Shown piece after piece: positions 46,601-57,498 of a stretch of DNA of 64,000 nucleotides. Below the pieces are notes generated by a model. It did not search any database. It was not told the DNA's origin and saw nothing but the letters and a program-made list of their open reading frames with translations. The stretch spans positions 51,665,195 through 51,729,194 of the forward strand of contig CM055872.1 of assembly GCA_029582165.1 (NCBI GenBank). Reading direction: 5' to 3'. Made by a program: the position numbers and the translations under genes. Each line of letters opens with the position of its first letter. Position 1 is the stretch's first letter. Source of the stretch: Portulaca oleracea (lineage: Eukaryota; Streptophyta; Magnoliopsida; Caryophyllales; Portulacaceae).

Positions 46601-48266
46601 GTGTTGATGCAAGACAAGAGGCCTATCGCTTACTTTAGTGAAAAGCTCAATGGGTCCCGGCTCAACTATAGTACTTATGACAAGGAGTTCTATGCTATGG
46701 TGCGCACCCTTGATCATTGGTCTCACTATTTGAGACCCAAGGAGTTTGTGCTACACTCGGACCATGAGGCGTTGAAGTACTTGAGTGGGCAACACAAATT
46801 AAGCGCAAGGCACGCAAAGTGGGTAGGGTTCCTCCAATCCTTCAACTTCGTGGCAAAACACAAGAAGGGGAGCTCTAATGTGGTGGCCGACGCTTTATCG
46901 AGAAGGCATGCCTTGTTGTCGTTGATCGAGGCAAGAGTCTTGGGGTTTTCTTGCCTCCAGGAGTACTATAAAGAAGATCCGGACTTCGCCCCTTATTTTG
47001 GAGAGAACCCTCCATCGAGATCCACTTATGTTGCGCAAGAAGGCTTTTTTTTTCGTGGAAACAAATTATGTGTGCCCAAGAGTCCTATGAGGAAATTTCT
47101 TGTGAAAGAAGTGCATGGCGGTGGTTTGGCGGGTCACTTTGGCATGAACAAGACGGTGGATATGTTGAAAGAGCATTTTTATTGGCCCGGTATGGCCGGG
47201 GATGTGCATGATGTGGTGTCCCGGTGTGAGGCTTGTCACCGAGCCAAGAGCCAATTCCATCAAGGATTGTATACTCCCCTCCCCATCCCACAAGCACCTT
47301 GGGAGGATGTAAGTATGGACTTCATTGTAGCATTGGCAAGGACTGCTCGAGGCAAGGATGCCATTTTGGTTGTGGTGGATCGGTTCTCCAAGATGGCCTA
47401 CTTCATCCCTTGCACCAAATCCGATGATGCCGATCATGTTGCTCATCTCTATTTCCGGGAGGTTGTGCGTCTTCACGGCATCCCCCGAAGCATTGTCTCA
47501 GATCGCGACTTGAAGTTTGTGGGACATTTTTGGCGGGTTTTGTGGAAACTTATTTATGGGCACGAAGCTACTCTTTAGCACCGCTTACCACCCCCAAACC
47601 GATGGCCAAACCGAGGTGGTTAATAGGATGGTGGGAACTCTGTTGAGGAGCGTCATTAAATCCAATGCGCGAGAGTGGGACTTGAGACTCCCGTTGGTTG
47701 AGTTTGCTTACAACAAAGCTCCATCCCATGCTACCGGGGTGTCTCCATTTGAAGCCTTGTATGGGATGAACCCTCTTGCTCCCATCGACCTCGTCTCGCT
47801 CCCCATTGAGGCACGTGTGAGTGTTGAAGCGGAGATTAAGGCAAGCGAGATGAAGAAGCTCCACCGAATGATGAGGGCGCGTATTGAGAAGATAAACGAG
47901 CTCTACAAGGCTCGTTTCAACAAGAATCGCAAGGCTTACTCCTTCAATCCCGGGGATCTAGTGTGGCTCCACCTCCGAAAGGAACGGTTTCCTTCCAAGA
48001 GGAGAAACAAGCTAATGCCGCGGAGCGAGGGTCCCTTTAAAGTCGTAGCCAAGATCAATGAGAATGCCTACAAACTTGAATTGCCGGATGATATGGGCGG
48101 CATCTCCTCTACCTTCAATGTAGGAGACCTTACACCTTACTTGGGTGAAGAGGATGATGCGGACTTGAGGACAAGTCCTTCTCAAGAAGGGGAGGATGAT
48201 CCGGTCCCCTCCCGAGCTCTCCTCAACCTTGATGTGAGTTTTCCAACCCCATTGGAAGAACATTAG
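43619..48266 (+). pseudogene. gypsy gag-pol, broken by three stops and one frameshift
   Basis: The frame starts at the ATG at 43619. Gag spans to about 44820, with a damaged zinc knuckle ([15 protein letters not shown] lacks the expected His and last Cys). Protease has DSG near 45080. RT carries YFDDILVY near 46130, RNase H ECDAS near 46570. Integrase has its HHCC region (47110-47240) and DDE motifs (SMDF, SDRDLKF, TDGQTE). Stops are TAA 43769-43771, TAG 44168-44170 and TGA 46100-46102, all consistent with single-base changes. Four extra bases near 47550 shift the frame between SDRDLKF and TDGQTE. The frame ends at 48266, 70 bp inside the 3' LTR, overlapping the PPT. It cannot make a full polyprotein, but long stretches are intact, so the element is young. 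Confidence 0.93.
48183..48196 (+). other. polypurine tract
   Basis: CAAGAAGGGGAGGA directly before the 3' LTR. It is also translated as part of the pol frame (QEGED). Confidence 0.85.
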
Positions 48267-49435
48267 GTGAAGTCATGGACGACAGATCTCCACATCATCC
48301 TCAAGTTCTTCCGGGTGTTCAAGGAGGGTCCTTCCCAAACCTCTGTGGTGTCTCGGGCCATCCCCGAGCCCACTTGAAGACCTCGGGTCGGGTCGACATC
48401 GACGCCAATAATCCCCGGCTTGAGCTCGGGTCCATTTTCAGCTAAAGGGCTCGATATTGAGCAAGGAAGAAGGCTAGGAAGGAGTCATAAGGGAACAAGT
48501 TGAAGATTGTCATGTTTTTGGGCAAATTTGGACAACAAGAAATGATATATCTTCACTATTTTGATTATAACTCCTTCTATATAACTCTGATGACTATGAA
48601 ATTTGGTGAGCTTATAGTACTCATCAAGAGCTTTCCATCGATATATTATATGACTAAATCGGAGTTAAAACGAAAAAGTTATGGATGTTAGAAGTCAGCA
48701 AAAAAAACTGCCAACGGCACGATCGCGTCGTTTTGTTGCACGATCGTGCCATTCTTCCAGAAGGCACCGCACGATCGTGTCGTTTGACAGCATGATCGTG
48801 TCGTTTTCGAGCTTAAGACTTTTTGGAGCTGTTTTGAGTGGCACGATCGTGCCCTCATTTGGCACGATCGTGCCGTTTTACTGCTGCGTCTTTTTTCCCT
48901 TTTTCATCCCTTTTATTTTGTTTTCCCTTTTAATTTAATGAGTTGTAATGATATTTTTGTAATATTGGGCATCCTCATTATCCCCCATCCTCTTCAAATA
49001 CTCCCCCAATTGTAAGAGAAGACAACTTTGAATGAAAACTTTGAGTATTGCAAACCCTACCCTCTCAAATCTCTCTCTCTTTATCCTTGAATGTTCTTGG
49101 TGGTGGGTTGGAGTACCCCCTTTAGAGCTTGTGGTGTGGACTTCTTCAAGCTTGGTGAGGGTTTCAATGGACTTTCAATGGGTGTTGGTGGCTAAGCCTT
49201 TATGCATCTTTTGAACTCTAAGTTCAATCTTGGTGAGTATTCTTTATAGATTGTCCATATCTTGTCAAGCTTTTGTTGATTTGGTGTATTTGAAATCTAG
49301 ATCTACTTCATTCTCCATTGTTAGGGTTTGGAAGGTGTTGTGAGTTCTACTTGGGGCCATGGATGTTGTTGGTATTTGTAGTGCTTTGGGTTGATTTTTA
49401 TTACATTTATTGAGTTCCCAATCCTTCATGGATCA
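48197..49435 (+). repeat. 3' LTR of the gypsy element
   Basis: 1239 bp, the partner of 41882-43125. The first 70 bp encode the end of the pol frame. Differences from the 5' LTR are mostly C/T and G/A transitions. Confidence 0.95.
48716..48874. promoter_or_regulatory. six-site palindrome array in the 3' LTR
   Basis: Centres at 48722.5, 48743.5, 48774.5, 48795.5, 48846.5 and 48867.5 keep the intervals 21, 31, 21, 51, 21. The third site has changed to CACGATCGTGT and the fourth to CATGATCGTGT, both C-to-T changes at CpG-containing positions. Confidence 0.85.
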
Positions 49436-49649
49436 CTAGGGAATGTCGAGGAGACTTCCCACCCTCTTTAATCCTTGGTTAATAAACTTAATTAAGGTCC
49501 TGAAATGAGTATCTTGACCTTGATTAAGTCAATTGACCATGTGGTATAAAGATGATATAGTTGTTGGAGTCTTAAATCTAGTATTAAAACAAGATTATAA
49601 CTAATGGTGAAGTTTATATAGCCGTTGGAACATTAAACAACTTCTGGGC

Positions 49650-49799
49650 GTCAACACGGTTCATGGTAGGTACACCGCGGTCCATGTTGGAGCAACACAG
49701 TCTGTGTTGCCTTAACACGATTCATGTTGAGCCTGGAACGTTTAATTTAACATTCTGGAGACCAACACGACTCGTGCTGGTCTTATATTGACCCGTGTT
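49650..49799 (-). promoter_or_regulatory. palindrome array in LTR copy 2 (five to six sites)
   Basis: Centres at 49660, 49681, 49701, 49721 and 49771 and a half-site near 49792, spaced 21, 20, 20, 50 and 21 bp. The site at 49701 is a perfect 19-mer GCAACACAGTCTGTGTTGC. The nearest centre is 40 bp upstream (minus strand) of TATATAAA, as in copy 1. Confidence 0.8.
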
Positions 49800-50163
49800 G
49801 ATCATATAACTTGTGTTTATCTTATATATCACCCTTATACTTGTACTACATGATTTCTCATGCTATATGATCTTCTTATACTCTTGAAATAACTCTAACA
49901 TTAAGTCTTGTCATGTCATGTCATGTCACGTTAGCATAATAGGTCCCAACTACATTTTACAAATTGGAACCTTTAAAACCTATCGAAGTACTTTATAGTA
50001 CATTTGCTATATGGGTCATCCTTTAGGATAAAAAATCCAATTATAAGCCTTATAAATATTTCAAAGAGTATTACTAATAACACATTATTATTACCTACGC
50101 TTATTGAATGTTTCAATCAATTAATAATAATCGGGTAAATGAGTTGACACTTATAAATATGAT

Positions 50164-50166
50164 AAA

Positions 50167-50236
<70 letters not shown>

Positions 50237-50313
50237 CCTACCTACCTACCTACCTACCTACCTACCTACCTACCTACCTACCTACCTATCTATCTATCTA
50301 ATCTATCTATCTA

Positions 50314-50351
<38 letters not shown>
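50164..50351. repeat. compound (TATC)n(TACC)n(TATC)n microsatellite
   Basis: About 17 TATC units, 13 TACC units, then more TATC with two AATC interruptions. Tyr-Leu-Ser-Ile frames here are repeat artefacts. Confidence 0.97.
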
Positions 50352-50500
50352 GGATAACCATTCCCTTATGGATAAATTTTCTGAAAATTTTACAGTAGGT
50401 TACTAGGTAACCATTCCCTTAGGGATAAATTTTCTGAAAATTTTATAGTAGGTTACTGGGTAACCATTCCCTTATGGATAAATTTTTTGTAAATTTTTGA
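50352..50500. repeat. three tandem units of about 57 bp
   Basis: The unit GGTAACCATTCCCTTATGG-ATAAATTTTCTGAAAATTTTA-CAGTAGGTTACT repeats almost three times directly after the microsatellite. No function is evident. Confidence 0.9.
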
Positions 50501-50879
50501 AATCGTTTACTAATTTTCCTTTAATTTTCATATTTACAGAAAAGTATAATTGTTTACTTTTCTGAATTTTATTCTAATTTTTGAAATTTGATAAAAATCT
50601 GAAATTTTTACAGTAGCATATTGGATGAACTTACTGTATGGGAAAATTATGAAATTTGATTTTTTAAACTTATCAGACTATTATTATTTATTTTCCTCTT
50701 AAACTGAGAAATAAAAAGTTTAATTCTCTAAATTTTTACAATCTTTTAGAAATTGTTAAAATTCTGGAAAATATTCATATTGGGTTATTAGATAACAGTA
50801 TGATATGAAATCTTTTAATTTGATAAGTTATGATATTTTTTTTATTTAAGTTTTTCATTCACGAAAGTAACCGAAACTG

Positions 50880-50922
50880 GGAAGCAACACGGACCATGTT
50901 GGTCCAACATGGACCGTGTTGC
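50880..50922. promoter_or_regulatory. two CACGG-N-CCGTG-type palindromes 20 bp apart
   Basis: CAACACGG-A-CCATGTTG centred at 50893 and CAACATGG-A-CCGTGTTG centred at 50913, each with one mismatch. A TATAAAAT lies about 100 bp downstream (51014), so this may be the U3 of another degraded LTR. Confidence 0.65.
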
Positions 50923-51479
50923 CAGCAGTTTTGGTGAATTCGTGTATTTTAGGGTTTGTAATTAATTTTAGAAATTAATTATTAAATCCTATTACTACTA
51001 AATCAGATAATGGGTATAAAATCTATTATTTTGTAATGTTTAGGAAACTTACAATATCTTTGAAAGATATAGTATCTTTTAGACTCCTTGATTTTAGGAA
51101 AGTAAAGTATTTTGTATGTATAGGTATAAAATCCTAAATCTGTTTAGGTAACTAAGATAAAATTTAGAATTTTGTTTATTTTATTAATCATGCCAAACTT
51201 TAGGAAATTTTATTTAGTATTTATTTCCTTATGTGTTATATTGCAATTATATATATGCCTTCATAATTTGTTATTTAAGCATGTGTTATATTTGATATAA
51301 TTATTGCAATATTACATGTTTGCATGTGCTTCTAGTATGGTCATAGATAGTCGGTTTTACCGGTCTACGTACCGGGTTGGGTGAAATACGGTCTGCGTAC
51401 CGTCTTTGAATCAAATTTTAAATTTAAATTTCAGTTAAGTTTATTTTAATTCATGTAAGGTCTCTTTAAAGAGGTCCAC

Positions 51480-54400
51480 TTTGTAAATTTGTTGTAATTG
51501 GAGACATCAAGTTGAGTGGGAGCCCAACAGCAATGGAGGTGGTGATTCGAGTGGGAGCCTATCCAAGGAAGTTGCAAAATCCAAGAAGAGTTTCTTGAAG
51601 ACTGTCAAGACTTAGTTAAAATTAGTTTGATTAAGTCTAGGTGGCCATCCTAGGGGTTTTATTTATGCTTTAAATTTGTTATTGCATGTTTTATTATGCC
51701 TTTTATGCTTTTCGAAAGAGTTCACCTAGAATTGCATGCGTAGGATAATAAAACCTACTCTCAAAATGAATTATTGCTCAACCTATCGAAACACCACTTA
51801 GATGGATAAATAAAGAAAGCCAAAGCGAATTATTTGTCCATCATTAATAAGTAGGGTGGGAGCTAGGTCAATTCAAATTGGCTATCAAAATAGTTTTGGG
51901 CCAAGAGCAGAGGAAGAGAACTTGCCAAGAGTCATTTTGAATGATCGATCATAAAGATGATCCACCAAAGATAACATGGGATCAAGTTTGTTGGGCCAAA
52001 GTCCACTTGACCCCATGAGTCTTGTGGGTCTTGGTAAATTAAAACACTAAATGAGAGTTGATAAAATGTTTTGATTTGAAATTAAAATTAGTTTAATTTC
52101 TTTTGATGAATAATAACTAAAATGAACCAACTTGTCTCGTAGAATTATTTATGTCTTTTCACTCAAACTTCCACCACTAATAAAATATTGTTTTCTCCTT
52201 GAGAAAGAGAAAAACAATTAACACCAATTCCTTAATTGGCATTGCCATCGCAAGATTGTCTTGAAGGCGATTAAAAGAAACATGTCTTTGATATAACATT
52301 GAGCCAGACATCAATATTAAGAGGTAAATCAAGCCAAATGAATACATGTAATGTCATAGTATTCATACAACTTTAACTTCAAAATGTTTGAAGGTTAGAG
52401 GAAGGATTTCAATATTACCAACTCAAAACCAAGTTCATCGAACTAGTTAGAGTTGATAAATATGGAACCAATAACCAGATAGTCTTGGTTGAGCTAGATA
52501 AGAGCCAATTGTTGGCGCTCATGTTCTGAAATAATTTGACTATTTTAAAACATGAGAAACCTCAGATCCCCTTTAGCCAAAAGATTGGCAACCAAAGATA
52601 GTCTTTTAGTGAAAGGGAAAATAAGATTTAAGAAATCTATCAAAGACAAGAAGTCAAAGGAAAGGTAAGGACAAACAATTGTACATACCCACCAATGACA
52701 GCAACCGGTTAACAACCAGATCATGTATATATGACACTGGGAGCGTGAATAACTATAAGAAAGACTTGAGTTATGATTTCAATTCTAGGCAAATGCGTAC
52801 ATGATACACACTACCCTTATTAAACCCACTTTGAGTATAAGATACCGGCTGTGAAACTCGCATTTATGCAAATGTGCAGTATCTACAGCAAAGTAGATGT
52901 GTTTTGAAGGATGAGAGTCAGCCTACAAATAGGAACATGCAATTAGTTGTAGTTCCTTATGAAGAGTTGGTTGTTTATCCATTCCCTCAAGACTTATAAG
53001 AGAAATTTATAGGTGATTCTGTGTTCTCATTATAAGTAGAAATTTGATTTCTTGCTCTCAATTAGAGAGAGAGATGATCTCGGATAAACACACCCAACAC
53101 ATCGAAACCAAGAGGTTTAAAAGGAATAACTCATGTTCAAACTTAAACCTTGTAACTATTTATTAAGTCATGAAAATCAGAGCGCATTCGGAAGCGTCAC
53201 AGTGATAGACTTTTGAATGATAATATTTTGAAGCATGTGATGTCTGCAAAGCATGATTGTACCTTTTACAAGAAAGGGTGAACCTTCCAACAAACACTCA
53301 TGCATATGGATGTATGTAGTCCAATTGAGCACAAGTACAAGGGATGAATTACTTCAAATCTTCAAAGATGAATAAAATAACACATGGTGATTCATGTCTA
53401 TGAGATTCATATGGAGCTGGAATGTTAAAATAGTTTGAAGATTTCCAAAATGAAGTAGTCTTGGCGAAACAATGAGAGCACCTAGATACGATCGAAAGGA
53501 TGCTAATAGTTGAGCCAAGAGTTTGAACAAATGACTCAAATGAAACATAATTCTGGCACTATAAGCTTAAGTCATATTAATCAGAAATGTATTCAGAAAC
53601 TGCATAGTGCAGGATTTTGGAAAACCTAAACTTTGAAAAGTTCTATGTTTGCAAAGCATGTCTGATGAGTAAGATGACTAAAATCACCTCTTATTGGAAT
53701 TGGTGAACAAGCTAATGACTTATTAGGATGCATACATATTGATGTATGCGGGCCTATGAGCACTAGTGCTAGAAGAAGGTTTACTGTACTATTTCATCAC
53801 TTTTAGTGACGATTTTTTAGTAGATATGGGTATATCTACTTAATACGCCACAAGTCCAAATCCTTTGAAAATGTTCAAAGAATTTCAAAGTGAAGTACAA
53901 AACCAACTTGGCAAGAAAATCAAAACCCTTCAATTAGGTTGAGGAGGTGAGTATTTGAGCCAAAGATTTCATTGACCATTCCAGAGAATATGGAATTATT
54001 TCATGACTCTCTCCTCTAAGAATACGACATCTTAATGACGTATCTAAAAGAGAAATCACACCTTATTAGATATGGTGCGTTCAATGATGTTTGAGTCAAC
54101 ATTGCCGATTACCTTTTGGGGATACACGTAGTTAACCATAGCTCTAATTACTGAATAAAGATTATCTGAAGCACTAGAGAAGACACCATATATGATATGG
54201 AGAAGATAGGTTCTTGAACCGTTTTCTGAAAGAAAGGAGTATCACTTCTACAAATTGTTGTAGAGGAAAAATGTTTGTGTCTCAAAATACTTTCTTCTTA
54301 GAGAATATGTTATTCTCTAAAAGAAAGAGTGGGAGAGATTATGAACTTACCGAAGTTCGAGAGACACAAAACACTATAATCATCACCTGAAACTCTGCTA

Positions 54401-56661
54401 CTTGATCCTAGTTCAAATTTTCCTATTGGTCGGGAAATTAAAAACAAGGTTGAGGCAGTTGAAGTTCCTCAAAACGTTGAGGAGGAAGTGTCATGAACAT
54501 TACTCCAAGCAAGGTCAGGTAAACAACTCCGTCAACCATAGAGATATCGATCTTCTGTGGATAAGCGTGAGATGTTACTATTAGAAAGTAATGACTCTAC
54601 CTACAACAAAGAAGCTTTAGCAAGTCAAGATTCCATAAGGTCTAAGATGGACTCCATGTATACAACCAAGTTTAGATCTCGGTTGATTTGTCTGAAGGTG
54701 TGAGCCATCAGGCATAGGAGGGTTTTAAGGCAAAACATGGGTTCATTAAGATAGACATAAAGACTGACTTCAAAATTAGATTTTAAAGAAAGATGTGTAC
54801 TTGACACCACTGAGTGGTCTTTTGTTGGAATACTTGTAAACTTCAAGAGACCATCTGTGGTCTTAAGGAAGCTTCTAGGAGTTGGAATCATTGACCTTCT
54901 TGACCGGGATATCAAAAAGGTTTGACATACTGGGAAGTGCCAAAGATAATATTGTGTTTACAAAAAGTTCAGTGGGAGCAATGCGTTTTCTGATATTGTA
55001 TGTGATTGACATACTGCCTACTGAGAAGAATATTCCAATGTTGTTTCTACTGAGGTTGACTTGGAAATAATTTTCAAAGTGAAGAATTGGTAGGGCTAAG
55101 AATTTTCTTGGAGACTATATAATGATAGATTAAAGATTTTGATTGTTTGAATTAAAGTTAACTAGGTGTTGAATAGTTCAACTCACTTCGAGAATGGATT
55201 AATTTCAATAAATCATGGCATATCCTTACGGAATTTGATTGTCTCAAAATAATCAGAAGTTCTAAGGATGAGACGTATAACTCATGCTTCAAGCGTGAGA
55301 TTAATGTATGCCATGAGATGTTCAAAGTCCAACATAACATATACATTGTATATGTATAAGCAAAACTAAGGATGTGTCCTAAGTCTAAAGTGGTTGATCA
55401 AAGCTAAGTGTGAAGAGTTGCATTGATGCTACACTCATGCAGAGAAATATGATTATCTGAAAGGTCAGAGAAAATTATACGATCTGTATTGAGTGGTATT
55501 GAGGTGAACTGGAAGAAGTTCCTAACATGACATGCGGTTAATTCTAAAAATAAGACAAGTATGACACAACTTTAGAAGTTGTGGCAGAAATTGTTAGGAT
55601 TACGAAGTTCGTTTTTAGAACTGGGTGATGTTTCTAGCCTTGCGAGAGAAATGAAGCCTTATTGATAGGAGCCATCACTCAAGCAAAGGAACTGAAGCTC
55701 ACTATGAATCCAAACATGTGTTCCGGAAATATCTTCCTATACGAAAGGTCATTAGTGAGATGGTATATGTACGAGGTTCATTGCAAGTATTATGTACTAA
55801 ACCCCTGTTGTAGTTATAGCATGATAGTCATGCATGGGCAATAGGTATTAAACACATTCCGGAATATTAACAAGTCAAATTTACATGAATTGTTCATGAA
55901 TTATGACCTTGTTGATTCATCATTGAGAATAAGGTTCCAAATTTTACATCAATTGTGGTTTAGAATTATGTAAATGTCCAAAAAGGTTAGCGCATTCGAA
56001 ATGGGAAATTGGATGAGGTCCGATTTCTGAAACCCCATTAGTGAACTTGATAACACTAGTCTTGGTCGACATTCGACCTGGTTCCTAATTGTATTATCAC
56101 GTAGGAACAGTGATACTATCAACACAATTAGCATGTAGGATTGAGGTGATACTATCATAGTGATGTGATGACATCATAAATCAACCACATGGGTATTGTT
56201 GAGAACAACTACCGAACTGACCCGCAATGGGAGCTCTTTAAGTTGGGAATTGTCATAGGAGCTCTCACTACTCAAAATTCCTAAATCCTGAGTTCAGTAC
56301 ATAGACTACATGGTCTGTTGTGACTTTGGAGCGCGTCAAACGCCTTTCGTAACAGTAGGCTATAAAGGCGGTGTCTGGGTTACAGTTGGATCATGTGAGA
56401 ATGTGTGTCAGAACAAGATGGCATTGTCCTCCCTATTAGGGACAGTTGTCTCGTTGGCCACTCGGTGCGATTGGACTGAAAATGCTTGGCCGAGCTCAGT
56501 TGAATCAATAGTTGATCGTCTGTTTTTCAAAGTCTAAACTCGAAGATCGAGGAACGTTCGGGTCTTACATAAGGATGACTTTAGCTTACCTTATCCGAAC
56601 TAGAGACAGTAAGTGACAAGGGAATTCAAAGAATCGAACACTTGTGGGACAAGTGGGAGAT
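51480..56661 (+). pseudogene. heavily decayed Ty1/copia interior
   Basis: Fragments in shifting frames follow copia order. A GAG-preintegrase-like part appears twice (about 53180-53560 and 53575-53700). Integrase pieces lie at 53720-54000 (HIDVCGPMSTSAR, SRYGYIYLIRHKS). RT pieces lie at 54640-55130 (SKMDSMYTTKF, and a region corresponding to the YVDD block near 54990-55030). Stops are frequent throughout. The PPT-like AAGTGGGAGAT is at 56651-56661 before the 3' LTR. The 5' LTR is not identified; the doubled preintegrase part suggests a chimera or rearrangement. Confidence 0.75.
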
Positions 56662-57498
56662 TGTTGGGAATGTCCCGACAATGTTCGATATACACGGAGA
56701 TTAAACCAAAGTAATATAGTAATTATATGTCTTGCTAGAGACCATTATAATTAGTAATTAAATATGTTTAATTACAACTATATTATTTGGTCCTACTAGG
56801 TCACACAAGTCAGTGCCTTGGAACAATGTATGTAACCTGAGTGATATTTTATCACGTTTAGAAAAGTTGGAAACTGATTTCTGTGAGAAATCAGCCCAAC
56901 ACGGACCGAATTGGGTTCAACACGGACCGTGTTGACCCAACACGGTCCGTGTTGAGACACCACGGTCCGTGGTGTCCATGTGCCGAATTATTGGACCTTC
57001 TGGAGTCCAACACGGACCGTGTTGGGCCTAGAAACACGCCTTTGTTTTAAGTCGGCCTTTTAGGGTTTTGAACCCTTTTCCCTAGGTTTTCTAAACACTA
57101 TATAAAGGGGTCACTGGGAGAGATTATTCCACACCAACTGCCTAAGACTCTTAGAGAGATACCAGGGTGATTTCCTGAGTTCCTCTCTCTTTTAGTTTAC
57201 AGTTCTAGTTTCAGGAAACATTCTCTGTTTCCCGAAACAATCTCACATACATCTTAGATTGAGATTTGTCTCGATCGGGTCGATCTAGCAATCGGGTTCC
57301 CGGAGTGCTGCGTGGACTTTTCAGTAAAGGGTTTCAGCATTGGAATCTGGAAGGTCAACCTCTTCTTCAGTAGGAATTAGCGATCGGGTATAATTACTAA
57401 AGCCTCTGCAGTTGTGTTGATTAATTGTTTATAACTGTTATAATATTCCGCCAATTAATCTGTATCTGTTTAGGAAATAGATAACCTGAAACCTAACA
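56662..57498 (+). repeat. 3' LTR of the copia element
   Basis: Starts TGTTGGGAATG after the PPT and ends CCTAACA; AGAAG follows and may be the target duplication. A TATATAAA lies at 57099-57106. The palindrome array lies just upstream. Pyrimidine-rich CTCTCTCTTT and TCGATCGGGTCGATC follow in the R/U5 part. Confidence 0.85.
56896..57026 (+). promoter_or_regulatory. five-site CACGG-N-CCGTG palindrome array in the copia LTR
   Basis: Centres at 56905, 56926, 56946, 56966 and 57016, spaced 21, 20, 20 and 50 bp. The last four are perfect, and their outer arms differ while staying complementary: TCAAC/GTTGA, CAAC/GTTG, ACACC/GGTGT and CCAAC/GTTGG. The last centre is 83 bp before the TATA box. Confidence 0.9.

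Larger units (their letters stand above)
41882..49435 (+). mobile_element. Ty3/gypsy LTR retrotransposon, structurally complete
   Basis: LTRs 41882-43125 and 48197-49435 both start TGATCC and end GGATCA and differ at roughly 30 positions plus a 3-bp gap (counted by eye, about 2.5%). CTAGG flanks both sides (41877-41881 and 49436-49440). A PBS matching initiator Met-tRNA lies at 43128-43139, and a purine-rich PPT lies at 48183-48196. The coding order PR-RT-RNaseH-INT is gypsy. There is no obvious chromodomain, and the frame runs into the 3' LTR, features reported for CRM-type chromoviruses; lineage is not certain. Confidence 0.95.
41660..49900 (-). mobile_element. LTR of the 35339 family (copy 2), split by a gypsy element
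   Basis: On the minus strand it starts TGTTAGAGTTATTTCAAGAG at 49900, runs to 49436, and resumes at 41881 with the segment matching TCATTCTTGTCTAGACTGC and AGTGAGAAACAAGTTT of copy 1, ending near 41660 or a little further left. TATATAAA (minus) lies at 49613-49620. The gypsy insertion separates the two halves. No coding interior is attached, so it is a solo LTR or fragment. Confidence 0.65.
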
